Of a stretch of 64,000 nt of DNA, positions 33,130 through 41,527 are shown piece by piece; the stretch's first letter is position 1; every line of letters begins with the position of its first letter. The translations under genes were made by a program, and so were the position numbers. The notes beneath the pieces were generated by a model. It searched no databases, had not been told where the DNA came from, and worked only from the letters and a program-made list of their open reading frames with translations. The DNA is from Pseudotabrizicola formosa (GTDB taxonomy: Bacteria; Pseudomonadota; Alphaproteobacteria; Rhodobacterales; Rhodobacteraceae), in the NCBI RefSeq assembly GCF_002900965.1, contig NZ_PJOM01000004.1, positions 62,001 to 126,000 on the forward strand, written 5' to 3'.

Positions 33130-34100
33130 CGGCGGCCATCGGGATCGCAGGGGCGGGAGCCTTTGGCGCAGCCTTGGCCATCGCGCTGGCCAGGCAGGGA
33201 CAGACCGTCCGGCTTTGGGGGCGCGACACCGCGGCTGCCGACAGGATGGCAAAGACCCGGCGCGTGCCGCGCCTGCCCGGCGCTGTGTTGCCCGAAACCG
33301 TGTCTGTTACGGCGCGAATGGAGGATCTGTCGGATTGCCCGGTGGTGCTGCTGGCCGTGCCGATGCAGGCACTGTCCGGCTTTTTGGCCATGCATGCCAT
33401 GGCGCTTGATGGAAAACCATTGGTTGCCTGCTGCAAAGGCATAGATCTGACCACGCAAAAGGGGCCGACCGCCCTGATCGCGGATGCCTGCCCGAATGGC
33501 ACCGCCATGATCCTGACCGGACCAAGTTTTGCGACCGATATTGCCAAGGGCCTCGCCACGGCGCTGACCCTTGCCAGCTTGGACGAGCCGGCCAGTCAGC
33601 GCATGCAGGCCGTTCTGTCCGGGCCCATTCTGCGGATCTACCGCAATACCGATGTGCCTGGTGCCGAACTGGGTGGCGCGCTGAAGAATGTGATCGCAAT
33701 TGCTTCAGGCATCGTGATGGGGGCAGGTCTGGGCGAAAGCGCGCGGGCTGCCCTGATGACGCGGGGCTTTGCAGAAATGGTGCGCTTTTCGGTCAGGCTT
33801 GGCGCACGGCCGGAAACGCTTATGGGCCTGTCGGGCCTGGGGGATCTGGTGTTGACCTGCACCTCCGGTCAGTCACGCAATTACGCCCACGGAGTGGCGC
33901 TGGGCCGTGGCGATTGCCCCGATACGGCGGTCACCGTTGAAGGTGTGGCCACATCGCAAGCTGTTTTGCGCCAGACCATGGCGCTTGGCCTGTTGGACGA
34001 GCTGCCGGTTACCAGCATGATCGCCCAGGTGACAGCCGGAACCATCACCGTCCCCATGGCCATTCAGGCCCTTATGTCCCGCCCGTTGAAAGAGGAATGA
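33126..34100 (+). CDS. gpsA: Glycerol-3-phosphate dehydrogenase [NAD(P)+] GpsA
   Basis: 324 aa cytosolic enzyme making sn-glycerol-3-phosphate for phospholipids. N-terminal Rossmann motif [16 protein letters not shown], the [11 protein letters not shown] block, and catalytic [33 protein letters not shown] with the conserved Lys. Overlaps tsaD by 4 bases and precedes the YciI-like gene by 3, so it is mid-operon. Confidence 0.97.
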   Translation: MTAAIGIAGAGAFGAALAIALARQGQTVRLWGRDTAAADRMAKTRRVPRLPGAVLPETVSVTARMEDLSDCPVVLLAVPMQALSGFLAMHAMALDGKPLVACCKGIDLTTQKGPTALIADACPNGTAMILTGPSFATDIAKGLATALTLASLDEPASQRMQAVLSGPILRIYRNTDVPGAELGGALKNVIAIASGIVMGAGLGESARAALMTRGFAEMVRFSVRLGARPETLMGLSGLGDLVLTCTSGQSRNYAHGVALGRGDCPDTAVTVEGVATSQAVLRQTMALGLLDELPVTSMIAQVTAGTITVPMAIQALMSRPLKEE

Positions 34101-34103
34101 CCC

Positions 34104-34376
34104 ATGCGCGCTGCCCTGATCTGCATCGACAAGCCCGATCATCTTCAAACCCGTCTCGACAATCGCGCGGCCCATCTGGACCACATCACGTCCAGCGGGA
34201 TCGTTGAAATGGCAGGCCCGTTTCTGGACGCAGAGGGTGGCATGATCGGCAGTCTGGTGATCCTGACGGTCAATACCATGGATCAGGCCCGCAGTTGGGC
34301 CGAGGCAGACCCTTATGCCAAGGCCGGATTGTTCCAAAGTGTGACAATCCGCGAATGGAAAAAGGTGGTCGGATGA
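34104..34376 (+). CDS. YciI family protein
   Basis: 90 aa small alpha/beta protein of the YciI family (dimeric alpha-beta barrel). Contains RAAHLDHI with the family His and ADPYAKAGLF with the family Asp near the C-terminus. No defined reaction is known for most members. Coupled to the EVE gene by an ATGA overlap and 3 bases after gpsA. Confidence 0.9.
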   Translation: MRAALICIDKPDHLQTRLDNRAAHLDHITSSGIVEMAGPFLDAEGGMIGSLVILTVNTMDQARSWAEADPYAKAGLFQSVTIREWKKVVG

Positions 34377-34810
34377 ACTTCTGGCTGTTCAAGTCTGAGC
34401 CTGACACCTGGAGCTGGGATCAGCAGGTTGCCCGGGGCGACGCGGGCGAAGAATGGACCGGGGTGCGAAACTATCAGGCCCGCAACAACATGCGGGCCAT
34501 GAAGGTTGGCGACCGCGGGTTTTTCTACCACTCCAATACAGGCAAAGACATTGTCGGCATCGTCGAGGTGATCCGGACCAGTGCGCCGGACAGCACCAGT
34601 GATGACCCGCGCTGGGATTGCGTGGTCATCAAGGCAATCGCAGCCGTGAAACAACCCGTCTCGCTGGAGATGTGCAAAATCACCCCCGGCCTGGAAAACA
34701 TGGCGCTGGTCAAAAGCTCCCGCCTGTCAGTTCAACCGGTGACCGAACAGGAATGGGCAATCGTCTGCAAACTTGCGGAAACAAGCGCTGACAGGCCGGA
34801 CAGCCACTGA
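34373..34810 (+). CDS. EVE domain-containing protein
   Basis: 145 aa single EVE domain (PUA-like), starting MNFWLFKSEPDTWSWDQQ and containing WTGVRNYQARNNMRAMKVGDRGFFYHS, an aromatic-lined pocket. Such proteins may bind modified nucleobases in RNA or DNA; specificity here is unknown. The start at 34373 overlaps the YciI-gene stop; an earlier open stretch from 34295 lies within that gene and is not real. Last gene of the tsaD operon. Confidence 0.92.
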   Translation: MNFWLFKSEPDTWSWDQQVARGDAGEEWTGVRNYQARNNMRAMKVGDRGFFYHSNTGKDIVGIVEVIRTSAPDSTSDDPRWDCVVIKAIAAVKQPVSLEMCKITPGLENMALVKSSRLSVQPVTEQEWAIVCKLAETSADRPDSH

Positions 34811-34867
34811 AATAGCCTGTGGCCGCTGCCTCCAGGTCCGCGTCTGCCGATAATATGAATCCATGGA

Positions 34868-34904
34868 AATGGAGGGCCCAATGCGCAAACAAGGACCCTC
34901 CATT
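34868..34904. repeat. Inverted repeat in the EVE/DUF2853 intergenic region
   Basis: AATGGAGGG (34868-34876) and CCCTCCATT (34896-34904) form a perfect 9-bp inverted repeat with a 19-base loop. The 255-base gap (34811-35065) between convergent genes also holds GACAGTT-AA-AACTGTC at 35009-35024. Neither has a good U-tract. They could act as weak bidirectional terminators or be the remains of a mobile repeat; no ORF is convincing there. Confidence 0.45.
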
Positions 34905-35065
34905 CACCCCACGTGATCCCCGAGCACCACACGTGTCTGAAATTAGGTCCGAGGCATTCTGCCTGATGAGTTGACGTTAGACCTATGCAGGTACCCGTGC
35001 AAGCGCCGGACAGTTAAAACTGTCTGCGCCCGCACTGGGCCTCGGCCTGACGGCGGCCGGAGCGG

Positions 35066-35407
35066 TTATTTGTAAACGGCCTCTTTGCCAAAGTGCTTGA
35101 CCAACATGTAATAGACGACGGCCCGGTATTTGTTGCGGTTCGCCCTGCCATAAGTGTCGATCACGGCGTTGATCGCCTCCATCAGCTTGGGGCCATCTTC
35201 AAGCCCAAGCTTCTTGATCAGGAAGTTTTTCCTGATGGTCTCAAGCTCTGCAGGGTCGCTGCCCGCGACGGTTGAGGCATCATCGCTGTAAATGGCCGGG
35301 CCACAGCCGATCGTTACTTTGGTCAGCAGCGGCATATCGGCTGTCATGTTGCATTTTGAGGAAAGATCTTCGGCGTATTTTGCAATCAATTCGTCGCGCT
35401 TGCTCAT
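35066..35407 (-). CDS. DUF2853 family protein
   Basis: 113 aa soluble protein of unknown function, starting MSKRDELIAKYAEDLSSKCN and containing VTIGCGPAIYSDDASTVAG and the basic C-terminal NRNKYRAVVYYMLVKHFGKE. Length and layout match DUF2853. The ATG at 35407 has AGGGAC upstream; the frame extends to 35539 but that part is unlike the family. It is on the same strand as ahcY and 185 bases downstream of it, behind a strong hairpin, so it is probably a separate unit. Confidence 0.88.
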   Translation of the reverse strand: MSKRDELIAKYAEDLSSKCNMTADMPLLTKVTIGCGPAIYSDDASTVAGSDPAELETIRKNFLIKKLGLEDGPKLMEAINAVIDTYGRANRNKYRAVVYYMLVKHFGKEAVYK

Positions 35408-35549
35408 GCTTTTGTCCCTGTCGGTCCTGGTTCCACCCTGCCACGGCTGGTTTTGCCTTGGCCCGTAAAACTTTAGGCAGAAAAGGGTCAACCGACCAAG
35501 AGAAAACTCAGAAAAGCCGGAACGGGGCACCTGGCACAAGACTGCTGAT

Positions 35550-35574
35550 GCCGCCCCCAGCGGCTGGGGGCGGC
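35550..35574 (-). terminator. GC-rich hairpin downstream of ahcY
   Basis: GCCGCCCCCAG (35550-35560) pairs with CTGGGGGCGGC (35564-35574): an 11-bp perfect stem with a 3-base loop starting 18 bases after the ahcY stop on the minus strand. A clear U-tract is missing, so termination may be partial or Rho-assisted. Confidence 0.6.
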
Positions 35575-35592
35575 TTCTGCCGTCAGATAATC

Positions 35593-36978
35593 TCAGTAGC
35601 GATAGTGGTCAGACTTGAACGGACCTTCGACCGAAACGCCGATGTAATCCGCCTGCTCACGACGCAGCTCTGTCAGTTTCACGCCGATCTTTTTCAGGTG
35701 CAGGCGCGCCACCTTTTCATCCAGCGCCTTGGGCAGGATATAGACTCCGGGCTTATACTCTGCCCCTTTGGTCCAGAGTTCGATCTGGGCCAGCACCTGA
35801 TTGGTGAAGGACGCCGACATCACAAAGGACGGGTGGCCCGTGGCATTGCCAAGGTTCAGCAAGCGCCCTTCGGACAGCAGGATGATCCGATTGCCGTTCG
35901 GCATCTCGATCATGTCAACCTGGTCCTTGATGTTGGTCCATTTGTGATTTTTCAGGGCGGCAACCTGAATCTCATTGTCGAAATGGCCGATATTTCCGAC
36001 GATCGCCATGTCCTTCATCTCGCGGATGTGCTCGATGCGGATCACGTCGCGGTTGCCGGTGGTGGTGATGAAGATATCGGCGGAATCCACCACATCCTCC
36101 AGCAGCACGACTTCAAACCCGTCCATCGCGGCCTGAAGGGCACAGATCGGGTCAACTTCCGTGACCTTGACGCGCGCACCGGCACCTTGCAGCGACGCGG
36201 CAGACCCTTTGCCCACATCGCCATAGCCGCAGACCACGGCAACCTTGCCGGCCATCATCGTGTCGGTCGCGCGGCGGATGCCGTCAACCAGCGATTCCTT
36301 GCAGCCGTATTTGTTGTCAAACTTCGACTTAGTTACCGAGTCATTGACGTTGATCGCCGGGAACGGCAGCTCGCCCTTCTTGTGCAAGTCGTAGAGGCGG
36401 TGAACACCTGTCGTGGTTTCTTCCGACACGCCCTTGATCGCGGCCTTTGTCTTGGTGAACCAGCCGGGGCTTTCCTTCATGCGCTTGTGGATCTGCGCCT
36501 TGATCACCTCTTCCTCTTCCGAGGTGGGAACGGCCAGAATCTCCTCACCGGCTTCGGCGCGGGCCCCCAGCAGCACGTACAAGGTGGCATCGCCGCCATC
36601 ATCCAGGATCATGTTCGCGCCTTCGGGGAACATGAAGGACCGATCCAGGTAATCCCAATGCTCGGTCAGGGTCTGACCCTTGACCGCAAAGACTGGCGTC
36701 CCGCCAGCGGCAATCGCGGCGGCGGCATGATCTTGCGTGGAGAAAATGTTGCAAGACGCCCAACGCACATCGGCCCCCAGCGCTGTCAGTGTTTCGATCA
36801 ACACGGCGGTTTGGATTGTCATGTGCAGCGAGCCGACAATACGGGCGCCTTTGAGCGGCTGGCTGGCTCCGAACTCTTCGCGGCAGGCCATCAGACCCGG
36901 CATTTCGGTTTCCGCGATGGTCAGTTCTTTGCGTCCGAATTCGGCCAGCGAGATGTCTTTTACGATATAGTCAGCCAT
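35593..36978 (-). CDS. ahcY: Adenosylhomocysteinase AhcY
   Basis: 461 aa. Splits S-adenosylhomocysteine to adenosine and homocysteine, keeping methyltransferases active. Motifs: [16 protein letters not shown] (NAD-binding), [13 protein letters not shown] and [17 protein letters not shown], with C-terminal KSDHYRY as in the tetrameric bacterial/eukaryotic enzymes. The ATG at 36978 follows AGGAG by nine bases. In Rhodobacter capsulatus ahcY lies next to the reg/hvr cluster, as here, though two genes intervene. No SAH riboswitch could be recognised in the 105-base leader. Confidence 0.97.
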   Translation of the reverse strand: MADYIVKDISLAEFGRKELTIAETEMPGLMACREEFGASQPLKGARIVGSLHMTIQTAVLIETLTALGADVRWASCNIFSTQDHAAAAIAAGGTPVFAVKGQTLTEHWDYLDRSFMFPEGANMILDDGGDATLYVLLGARAEAGEEILAVPTSEEEEVIKAQIHKRMKESPGWFTKTKAAIKGVSEETTTGVHRLYDLHKKGELPFPAINVNDSVTKSKFDNKYGCKESLVDGIRRATDTMMAGKVAVVCGYGDVGKGSAASLQGAGARVKVTEVDPICALQAAMDGFEVVLLEDVVDSADIFITTTGNRDVIRIEHIREMKDMAIVGNIGHFDNEIQVAALKNHKWTNIKDQVDMIEMPNGNRIILLSEGRLLNLGNATGHPSFVMSASFTNQVLAQIELWTKGAEYKPGVYILPKALDEKVARLHLKKIGVKLTELRREQADYIGVSVEGPFKSDHYRY

Positions 36979-37083
36979 GTTCAAAAACTCCTGTCATTTG
37001 AACGTGGCCTTATCATCGAAGCTGTTCTGAAACAACGCGACAAACCAGACAATGCGGCGGATGCCGTGTCCCGCGGAGATGAC

Positions 37084-37497
37084 TTAGCTGAGCGGGCGGT
37101 CCTGCAGGACATCGGCTGCAGTCATGCCCTCTTCCCAGCCGAAACCGGATGATACGATGCAGGCAAGTCCCTCATGCTCGACATGAACCACGGTCCAGGT
37201 CCCCATCATGTCAGAGGCCCAGACTTCAAGGCTGACACCCGGCTCATGCTCCACTGATGCTTCGAATGTTTCCGCAAAAGCCTGCGACAGGTCGGCCGTG
37301 ATTACATCACGCGCGCCGCAAAGCGGGTCTTGCAGGGTTTCGGGAAGCGCGGCAACGTAATCCTGAACTGACAAGTTGGGCGTTGCGGAAAATGCAGCAA
37401 CAGGCGTCGGCTGCACACGGCTTTCGACACGATCAATGGCACCGGAATACCCCAGGGCAACGGCAGCGAGCGCGAGGAAGGGAAGCGGATTGAACAT
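37084..37497 (-). CDS. Small exported protein of unknown function
   Basis: 137 aa with an N-terminal signal or anchor (FNPLPFLALAAVALGYSGA, about residues 2-20) and an acidic mature part holding two Cys (in DPLCGARD and LACIVSSG) that could form a disulfide. I do not recognise a family. It lies on the ahcY strand 105 bases upstream of ahcY and diverges from the HD hydrolase gene. The last part (HVEHEGLACIVSSGFGWEEG) suggests a compact secreted domain. Confidence 0.65.
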   Translation of the reverse strand: MFNPLPFLALAAVALGYSGAIDRVESRVQPTPVAAFSATPNLSVQDYVAALPETLQDPLCGARDVITADLSQAFAETFEASVEHEPGVSLEVWASDMMGTWTVVHVEHEGLACIVSSGFGWEEGMTAADVLQDRPLS

Positions 37498-37643
37498 TTC
37501 TTTTATCCGTGTTCTTTCAATCAGACAATCACAAGGAAAACGGGTTTATCCCCGAAAAGTTCCATTCAGGCATTCCGGTTTGAATTTGATCCCCAATTGC
37601 CGCTGGGATACGAGCGCATTGGAATGATGCACGGAGGCTGACT

Positions 37644-38240
37644 GTGGCAAAACCAAAGCGGGCGTGGCAACGGATGCTGTCTGGCCGGCGGCTGGATCTG
37701 CTGGACCCGACACCCGTCGATATCGAGATCGCGGATATTGCCCATGGGCTGGCCTTTGTTGCCCGCTGGAACGGCCAGACCAGCGGTGACTGGCCCTATT
37801 CGGTCGCCGAGCATTCCTTGCTGGTTGAAACGATCTTCTGCCGCCAAACTCCAGACAGTTTGCCGAAGTGGAAGCTGGCCGCGCTGCTGCATGATGCGCC
37901 AGAATACGTGATCGGTGATATGATATCGCCCGTCAAAGCCGCGATCGGCCCGGAATATGGTGCCTTGGACGAACGGCTGACAGCCGCCATTCATCTGCGC
38001 TTCGGTCTGCCCGCGCTTCTGCCGGCCGCCATCAAGGCGCAGATCAAATCGGCAGATCGCATCTCGGCCTGGATGGAGGCGGTGCGGATCGCTGGTTTTT
38101 CGGAAGCGGAAGCCAGCAAATTATTCGGAAAGCCCGATGCCGCATTGGTCGCAGGTCTGGACATACAACCGCGCGCCCCAGCAGAGGTACGGTCCGATTT
38201 CATCAGACGCCATTCCGAACTGCTGGCCGAGCTTGGATGA
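37644..38240 (+). CDS. HD domain phosphohydrolase (YfbR-like)
   Basis: 198 aa. HD-superfamily motifs: YSVAEHSLLVE (first His) and LAALLHDAPEYVIGDM (HD pair with following Glu), with a later Asp in KSADRISAW. The family includes YfbR-type 5'-nucleotidases; substrate here is not determined. Begins with GTG, supported by ACGGAGG ten bases upstream. It ends ahead of a hairpin terminator and converges on the H-NS-like gene. Confidence 0.85.
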   Translation: MAKPKRAWQRMLSGRRLDLLDPTPVDIEIADIAHGLAFVARWNGQTSGDWPYSVAEHSLLVETIFCRQTPDSLPKWKLAALLHDAPEYVIGDMISPVKAAIGPEYGALDERLTAAIHLRFGLPALLPAAIKAQIKSADRISAWMEAVRIAGFSEAEASKLFGKPDAALVAGLDIQPRAPAEVRSDFIRRHSELLAELG

Positions 38241-38253
38241 GTATTAAGACGTG

Positions 38254-38279
38254 AATGCCACCCCGAAGGATGGCATTTT
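38254..38279 (+). terminator. Rho-independent terminator after the HD gene
   Basis: AATGCCACCC (38254-38263) pairs with GGATGGCATT (38268-38277) with one mismatch and a 4-base loop, running into TTTTC. It sits in the 43-base gap between convergent genes and serves mainly the plus-strand HD gene. Confidence 0.65.
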
Positions 38280-38283
38280 CAGA

Positions 38284-38598
38284 TCAGATTGACATATCTT
38301 CAGGCCGTTTGCCGGCCTTCAGGGCCGCTTCAAACCATCGAGGCTTGCGCCCACGGCCTGACCAGGTGTCGGACGCATCGGCCGGATTGGCATATTTCGC
38401 GACAGCGGGCGATCTCTTGCGCATCGGGGCAATCCCGGTCAGCTCTGCCAGTGAAAAGCCCATAGCCCGGGCCTTGTCTTCCAACTCGGCCAAAGCTTCT
38501 TTCTTCTTGCGGTCTTCATAACCGTTAATCGCTTTTGCAACCTGAGCCTGAAGATCCTTCAGCTCTTTGAGCGACATTCCATTCAGATCGATGTCCAT
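38284..38598 (-). CDS. H-NS family nucleoid protein (HvrA-like)
   Basis: 104 aa. Helical N-terminal oligomerisation part (LKDLQAQVAKAINGYEDRKKKEALAELEDKA) and a C-terminal DNA-binding block, KYANPADASDTWSGRGRKPRW, where the GRGRKP loop enters the AT-rich minor groove. It lies 79 bases downstream of regA on the same strand, the position of hvrA in Rhodobacter capsulatus and spb in R. sphaeroides, where the products modulate photosynthesis and other genes. The orthology is inferred from position and motif. Confidence 0.9.
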   Translation of the reverse strand: MDIDLNGMSLKELKDLQAQVAKAINGYEDRKKKEALAELEDKARAMGFSLAELTGIAPMRKRSPAVAKYANPADASDTWSGRGRKPRWFEAALKAGKRPEDMSI

Positions 38599-38677
38599 GT
38601 CTTATATCCTTGCAGGCAGTTTTCCATGCCTGATTAATCCCAAAGCCATCTCAATTCAAGCAAGCTTTGTAACAGAT

Positions 38678-39232
38678 TTATTTTGGTCCGCGTTTGGCAA
38701 GAATCCGCTGAAGCGTGCGGCGATGCATCGATAACCGGCGGGCGGTTTCAGAAACGTTACGATCGCACATTTCATAGACGCGCTGAATGTGTTCCCACCG
38801 CACCCGGTCCGCAGACATCGGGTTTTCGGGCGGTGCCGGCATCGAGGCGCCTTTCGACAGCAGGGCATTGGTTACATCATTCGCATCGGCCGGCTTTGAC
38901 AGGTAATCCGTCGCGCCAACTTTCACGGCAGCAACTGCCGTCGCAATAGCCCCATATCCTGTCAGCACGACAATGCGACAGTCAGGCCGGCGCTCGCGCA
39001 GCGCCTCCACCACGTCCAGCCCGTTGCCGTCCTCAAGCCGCAGGTCCACCACCGCATAGGCCGGTGGCCGGGACTGGGCGATGGCCTTTCCTGCCGCAAC
39101 ACTTTCAGCCGTTTCGGGAATGAACCCCCGCCGTTCCATGGCCCGGGCAAGGCGTTTTACAAACGGCTCATCGTCATCGACCAAAAGCAGCGTGCGATCC
39201 GGGCCCAGATCTGCCGTGACATCTTCAGCCAT
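38678..39232 (-). CDS. regA: Redox response regulator RegA/PrrA/ActR
   Basis: 184 aa. Receiver domain with acidic pocket LLLVDDDE, phospho-acceptor D63 (VVDLRLEDG), T in VLTGYGAIATA and K in YLSKPAD; a Pro-rich linker (APPENP); and a short C-terminal Fis-type helix-turn-helix, NVSETARRLSMHRRTLQRILAKRGPK, the hallmark of RegA. It is phosphorylated by RegB under low oxygen or reduced quinone pool and controls respiration, nitrogen and carbon fixation, and photosynthesis genes. It lies between senC and the H-NS-like gene, as in Rhodobacter. Confidence 0.96.
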   Translation of the reverse strand: MAEDVTADLGPDRTLLLVDDDEPFVKRLARAMERRGFIPETAESVAAGKAIAQSRPPAYAVVDLRLEDGNGLDVVEALRERRPDCRIVVLTGYGAIATAVAAVKVGATDYLSKPADANDVTNALLSKGASMPAPPENPMSADRVRWEHIQRVYEMCDRNVSETARRLSMHRRTLQRILAKRGPK

Positions 39233-39296
39233 TTGTTTCTCCAGTCTGCTCTGTCTTTATGCTGGCAAAGGTAGCTTGCCTGCCCCCGGCGTCAAT

Positions 39297-39935
39297 TTAT
39301 CGGCTGGCCTGCGACATTGGCGCGTTTGAAACGAAACATGCCACCCGTTCAGCCATCTGAACTGCTGTATCTTCGCGGCGGAAAAAATCCACAAACCCGA
39401 TGCCTGGCAAGGTAAGATAGGTGAAAGTTGAATGATCAACCAGATAATACTCCGGATCACCGCCATCCTGCTTGCGGTAGAAAGTTTTATAGGCCTGGGA
39501 CGCCGCTCTGACCTGTTCGGGTGAACCGGTCAGACCAATCATGTTGGGGTGCAGATAATCGGTGTATTCCGCCAGAACTTCTGGCGTGTCACGCTCTGGA
39601 TCAACCGAGATAAAAACAGGTGTCACGTCAAACCCCTGTTCTTCCAGAATATCCACGGCTTCGGCATTGCGGGCGGCGTCGATCGGGCAGACATCGGGGC
39701 AAAAGGTGTAGCCAAAATAAATCAGCGCCGGTTTGGCCAAGACCTCTGTCTCGCTGACCGTGGCACCGGTTTCATCGACCAGCGTGAAGGGGCCGCCGAT
39801 ATCCCCGCCCCCGATCTGACCGCCCCGGCATTGCGCAAAGGCATCGTCATCGGCTTGAAGAAAGATATACAGCGCCGTCCCACCCAGCAGCCCCACAACG
39901 GCAGCGGCTGCGACCGCAGCATACATTTTCGTCAT
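39297..39935 (-). CDS. senC: SCO1/SenC/PrrC family protein
   Basis: 212 aa membrane-anchored thioredoxin-like copper chaperone. An N-terminal helix (about residues 5-26) precedes the SCO domain with GYTFCPDVCPIDAARN (CxxxC copper site) and the distal His in YLVDHSTFTYL. Such proteins help assemble the CuA or CuB centre of cytochrome oxidase and feed redox state to RegB. ATG 39935 follows AGG by nine bases; ATG 39944 is an alternative. It is divergent from regB over 92 bases and 64 bases upstream of regA. Confidence 0.92.
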   Translation of the reverse strand: MTKMYAAVAAAAVVGLLGGTALYIFLQADDDAFAQCRGGQIGGGDIGGPFTLVDETGATVSETEVLAKPALIYFGYTFCPDVCPIDAARNAEAVDILEEQGFDVTPVFISVDPERDTPEVLAEYTDYLHPNMIGLTGSPEQVRAASQAYKTFYRKQDGGDPEYYLVDHSTFTYLTLPGIGFVDFFRREDTAVQMAERVACFVSNAPMSQASR

Positions 39936-39965
39936 TTCAAGCATCCTACCTGCGCAATCGCCGCA

Positions 39966-39994
39966 TTGATCCCTGCCCCCGGCGGGCCTAACAC
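39966..39994 (+). promoter_or_regulatory. Possible sigma-70 promoter for regB
   Basis: TTGATC and TAACAC separated by 17 bases, with the regB ATG 33 bases after the -10, in the divergent senC/regB gap. Moderate match to the -35/-10 consensus; a second -10-like TAATAT occurs at 40004-40009. Only a candidate. Confidence 0.3.
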
Positions 39995-40027
39995 TGGCGT
40001 TTCTAATATCTTTGAACAAGAGATGCC

Positions 40028-41416
40028 ATGCTTTCCCCCGATACCGGCCTGCTTTCCCGTGAGACACGCAGTGACTGGGTCCGGCTGCGGACCCTTATTT
40101 TGCTGCGCTGGATGGCCATCATAGGACAACTTGCCGCAATCACTGTCGCGGACCGGTATTACGAGATGCAGCTGCCGCTTGGGCTTTGCTATCTTGCGGT
40201 TGGCGCCTCGATCACGGCCAATCTGGTGTCAGTGTTCGTCTTCCCCGAAAGCAAGCGCCTCTCAGAAACCGAGGCGATGCTGACGCTGTTGTTCGATCTG
40301 TCGCAGCTGACGTTCCTGCTGTATCTGACCGGCGGTCTGGCAAACCCCTTTGCCCTGCTGATCCTTGCCCCTGTCACCATATCGGCCTCGGCGCTGGAGC
40401 TGCGGACAACGCTGTTGCTGGGCAGCCTGTCGATCATCTTCATCACGCTGATCGCCTTTGTCCATGTGCCGCTGGTTTATGCCGACGGATCGACATTGTC
40501 GGTTCCAGTGCTGTTCGGTTTTGGGTTCTGGCTGTCGATCGTGATCGGTATCCTGTTTCTGGGTCTCTATTCGCGACGGGTGGCGACAGAGATCCGGTCA
40601 ATGTCCGATGCCCTGCTTGCAACCCAGATGGCCCTCGCGCGGGAACAAAAGCTGACCGATCTGGGCGGCGTGGTGGCCGCGGCGGCGCATGAGCTGGGAA
40701 CACCCCTCGCCACCATAAAGCTGGTGTCTGCCGAGATGATCGACGCCCTCGAGGATCAGCCAGAGTTGCAGGATGACGCCCGCCTGATCCGCGATCAGGC
40801 CAACCGCTGCCGCGACATCCTGCATTCGATGGGCCGCGCCGGCAAGGATGACCTGCACATGCGCACCGTTCCCCTGTCGATGCTGGTGAGCGAAGCCGCA
40901 GAGCCGCATCAGGGCCGCGGCAAGCGTATGGATCTGGCATTCCTGCCCCGGGATGGCGCGGGCGAGCGGCAGCCCAATGTCAGGCGCCGCCCCGAGGTCA
41001 TTCACGGTTTGCGCAATCTTATACAGAATGCGGTGGATTTTGCGCAAACGACCGTCTGGATTCAGGGGGAATGGAGCCCCACAACTCTGACCATCCGCAT
41101 TGTCGATGATGGCGACGGTTTTCCATCACAGGTCATCGGTCGGATAGGCGACCCCTTCGTGCGCAGCCGCAGAACGTCGCAGGATCTTGTGAAGCGGCCT
41201 GAATATGAAGGCATGGGTCTTGGTCTGTTCATTGCCAAGACCTTGCTGGAGCGTACAGGGGCGGAATTAACCTTTTCAAACGGAACAGACCCATTTCTGA
41301 AAGCCGAAGACCGGCCCCTGCGCAAAGGTGCCATTGTCGAGGTCAACTGGCCGCTAGACCGGCTTGTGCAGACCGGCCAGCATGGGCTCGGCCCGAATGA
41401 GCCGATTCAATCGTAA
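40028..41416 (+). CDS. regB: Redox sensor histidine kinase RegB/PrrB/ActS
   Basis: 462 aa. Six N-terminal transmembrane helices (about residues 20-185) include the quinone-binding GGLANPF loop. The H-box AAAHELGTPLATIKL has phospho-acceptor H221, and C261 in NRCRDILHSMG corresponds to the redox-active Cys of Rhodobacter RegB. N-box NLIQNAV and Gly-rich ATP lid DDGDGFP and GMGLGLFIAKTLL complete the kinase. It autophosphorylates when the quinone pool or the Cys is reduced and phosphorylates RegA. Divergent from senC-regA. Confidence 0.96.
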   Translation: MLSPDTGLLSRETRSDWVRLRTLILLRWMAIIGQLAAITVADRYYEMQLPLGLCYLAVGASITANLVSVFVFPESKRLSETEAMLTLLFDLSQLTFLLYLTGGLANPFALLILAPVTISASALELRTTLLLGSLSIIFITLIAFVHVPLVYADGSTLSVPVLFGFGFWLSIVIGILFLGLYSRRVATEIRSMSDALLATQMALAREQKLTDLGGVVAAAAHELGTPLATIKLVSAEMIDALEDQPELQDDARLIRDQANRCRDILHSMGRAGKDDLHMRTVPLSMLVSEAAEPHQGRGKRMDLAFLPRDGAGERQPNVRRRPEVIHGLRNLIQNAVDFAQTTVWIQGEWSPTTLTIRIVDDGDGFPSQVIGRIGDPFVRSRRTSQDLVKRPEYEGMGLGLFIAKTLLERTGAELTFSNGTDPFLKAEDRPLRKGAIVEVNWPLDRLVQTGQHGLGPNEPIQS

Positions 41417-41527
41417 GTTTTTTTATTTGAACGCCGAACTTTAGATAGTGTTGTTGGACAATCTTGGCTAACTTTTCACTCATGGACTACCGTTTAAGTT
41501 GTGAAGAGTGCTGGCATTGGAAGCTTT

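Noticed and set aside
36979-37083. SAH or SAM riboswitch in the ahcY leader
   Set aside because: The 105-base leader does not show the conserved core I would expect, and only the AGGAG ribosome binding site is clear.
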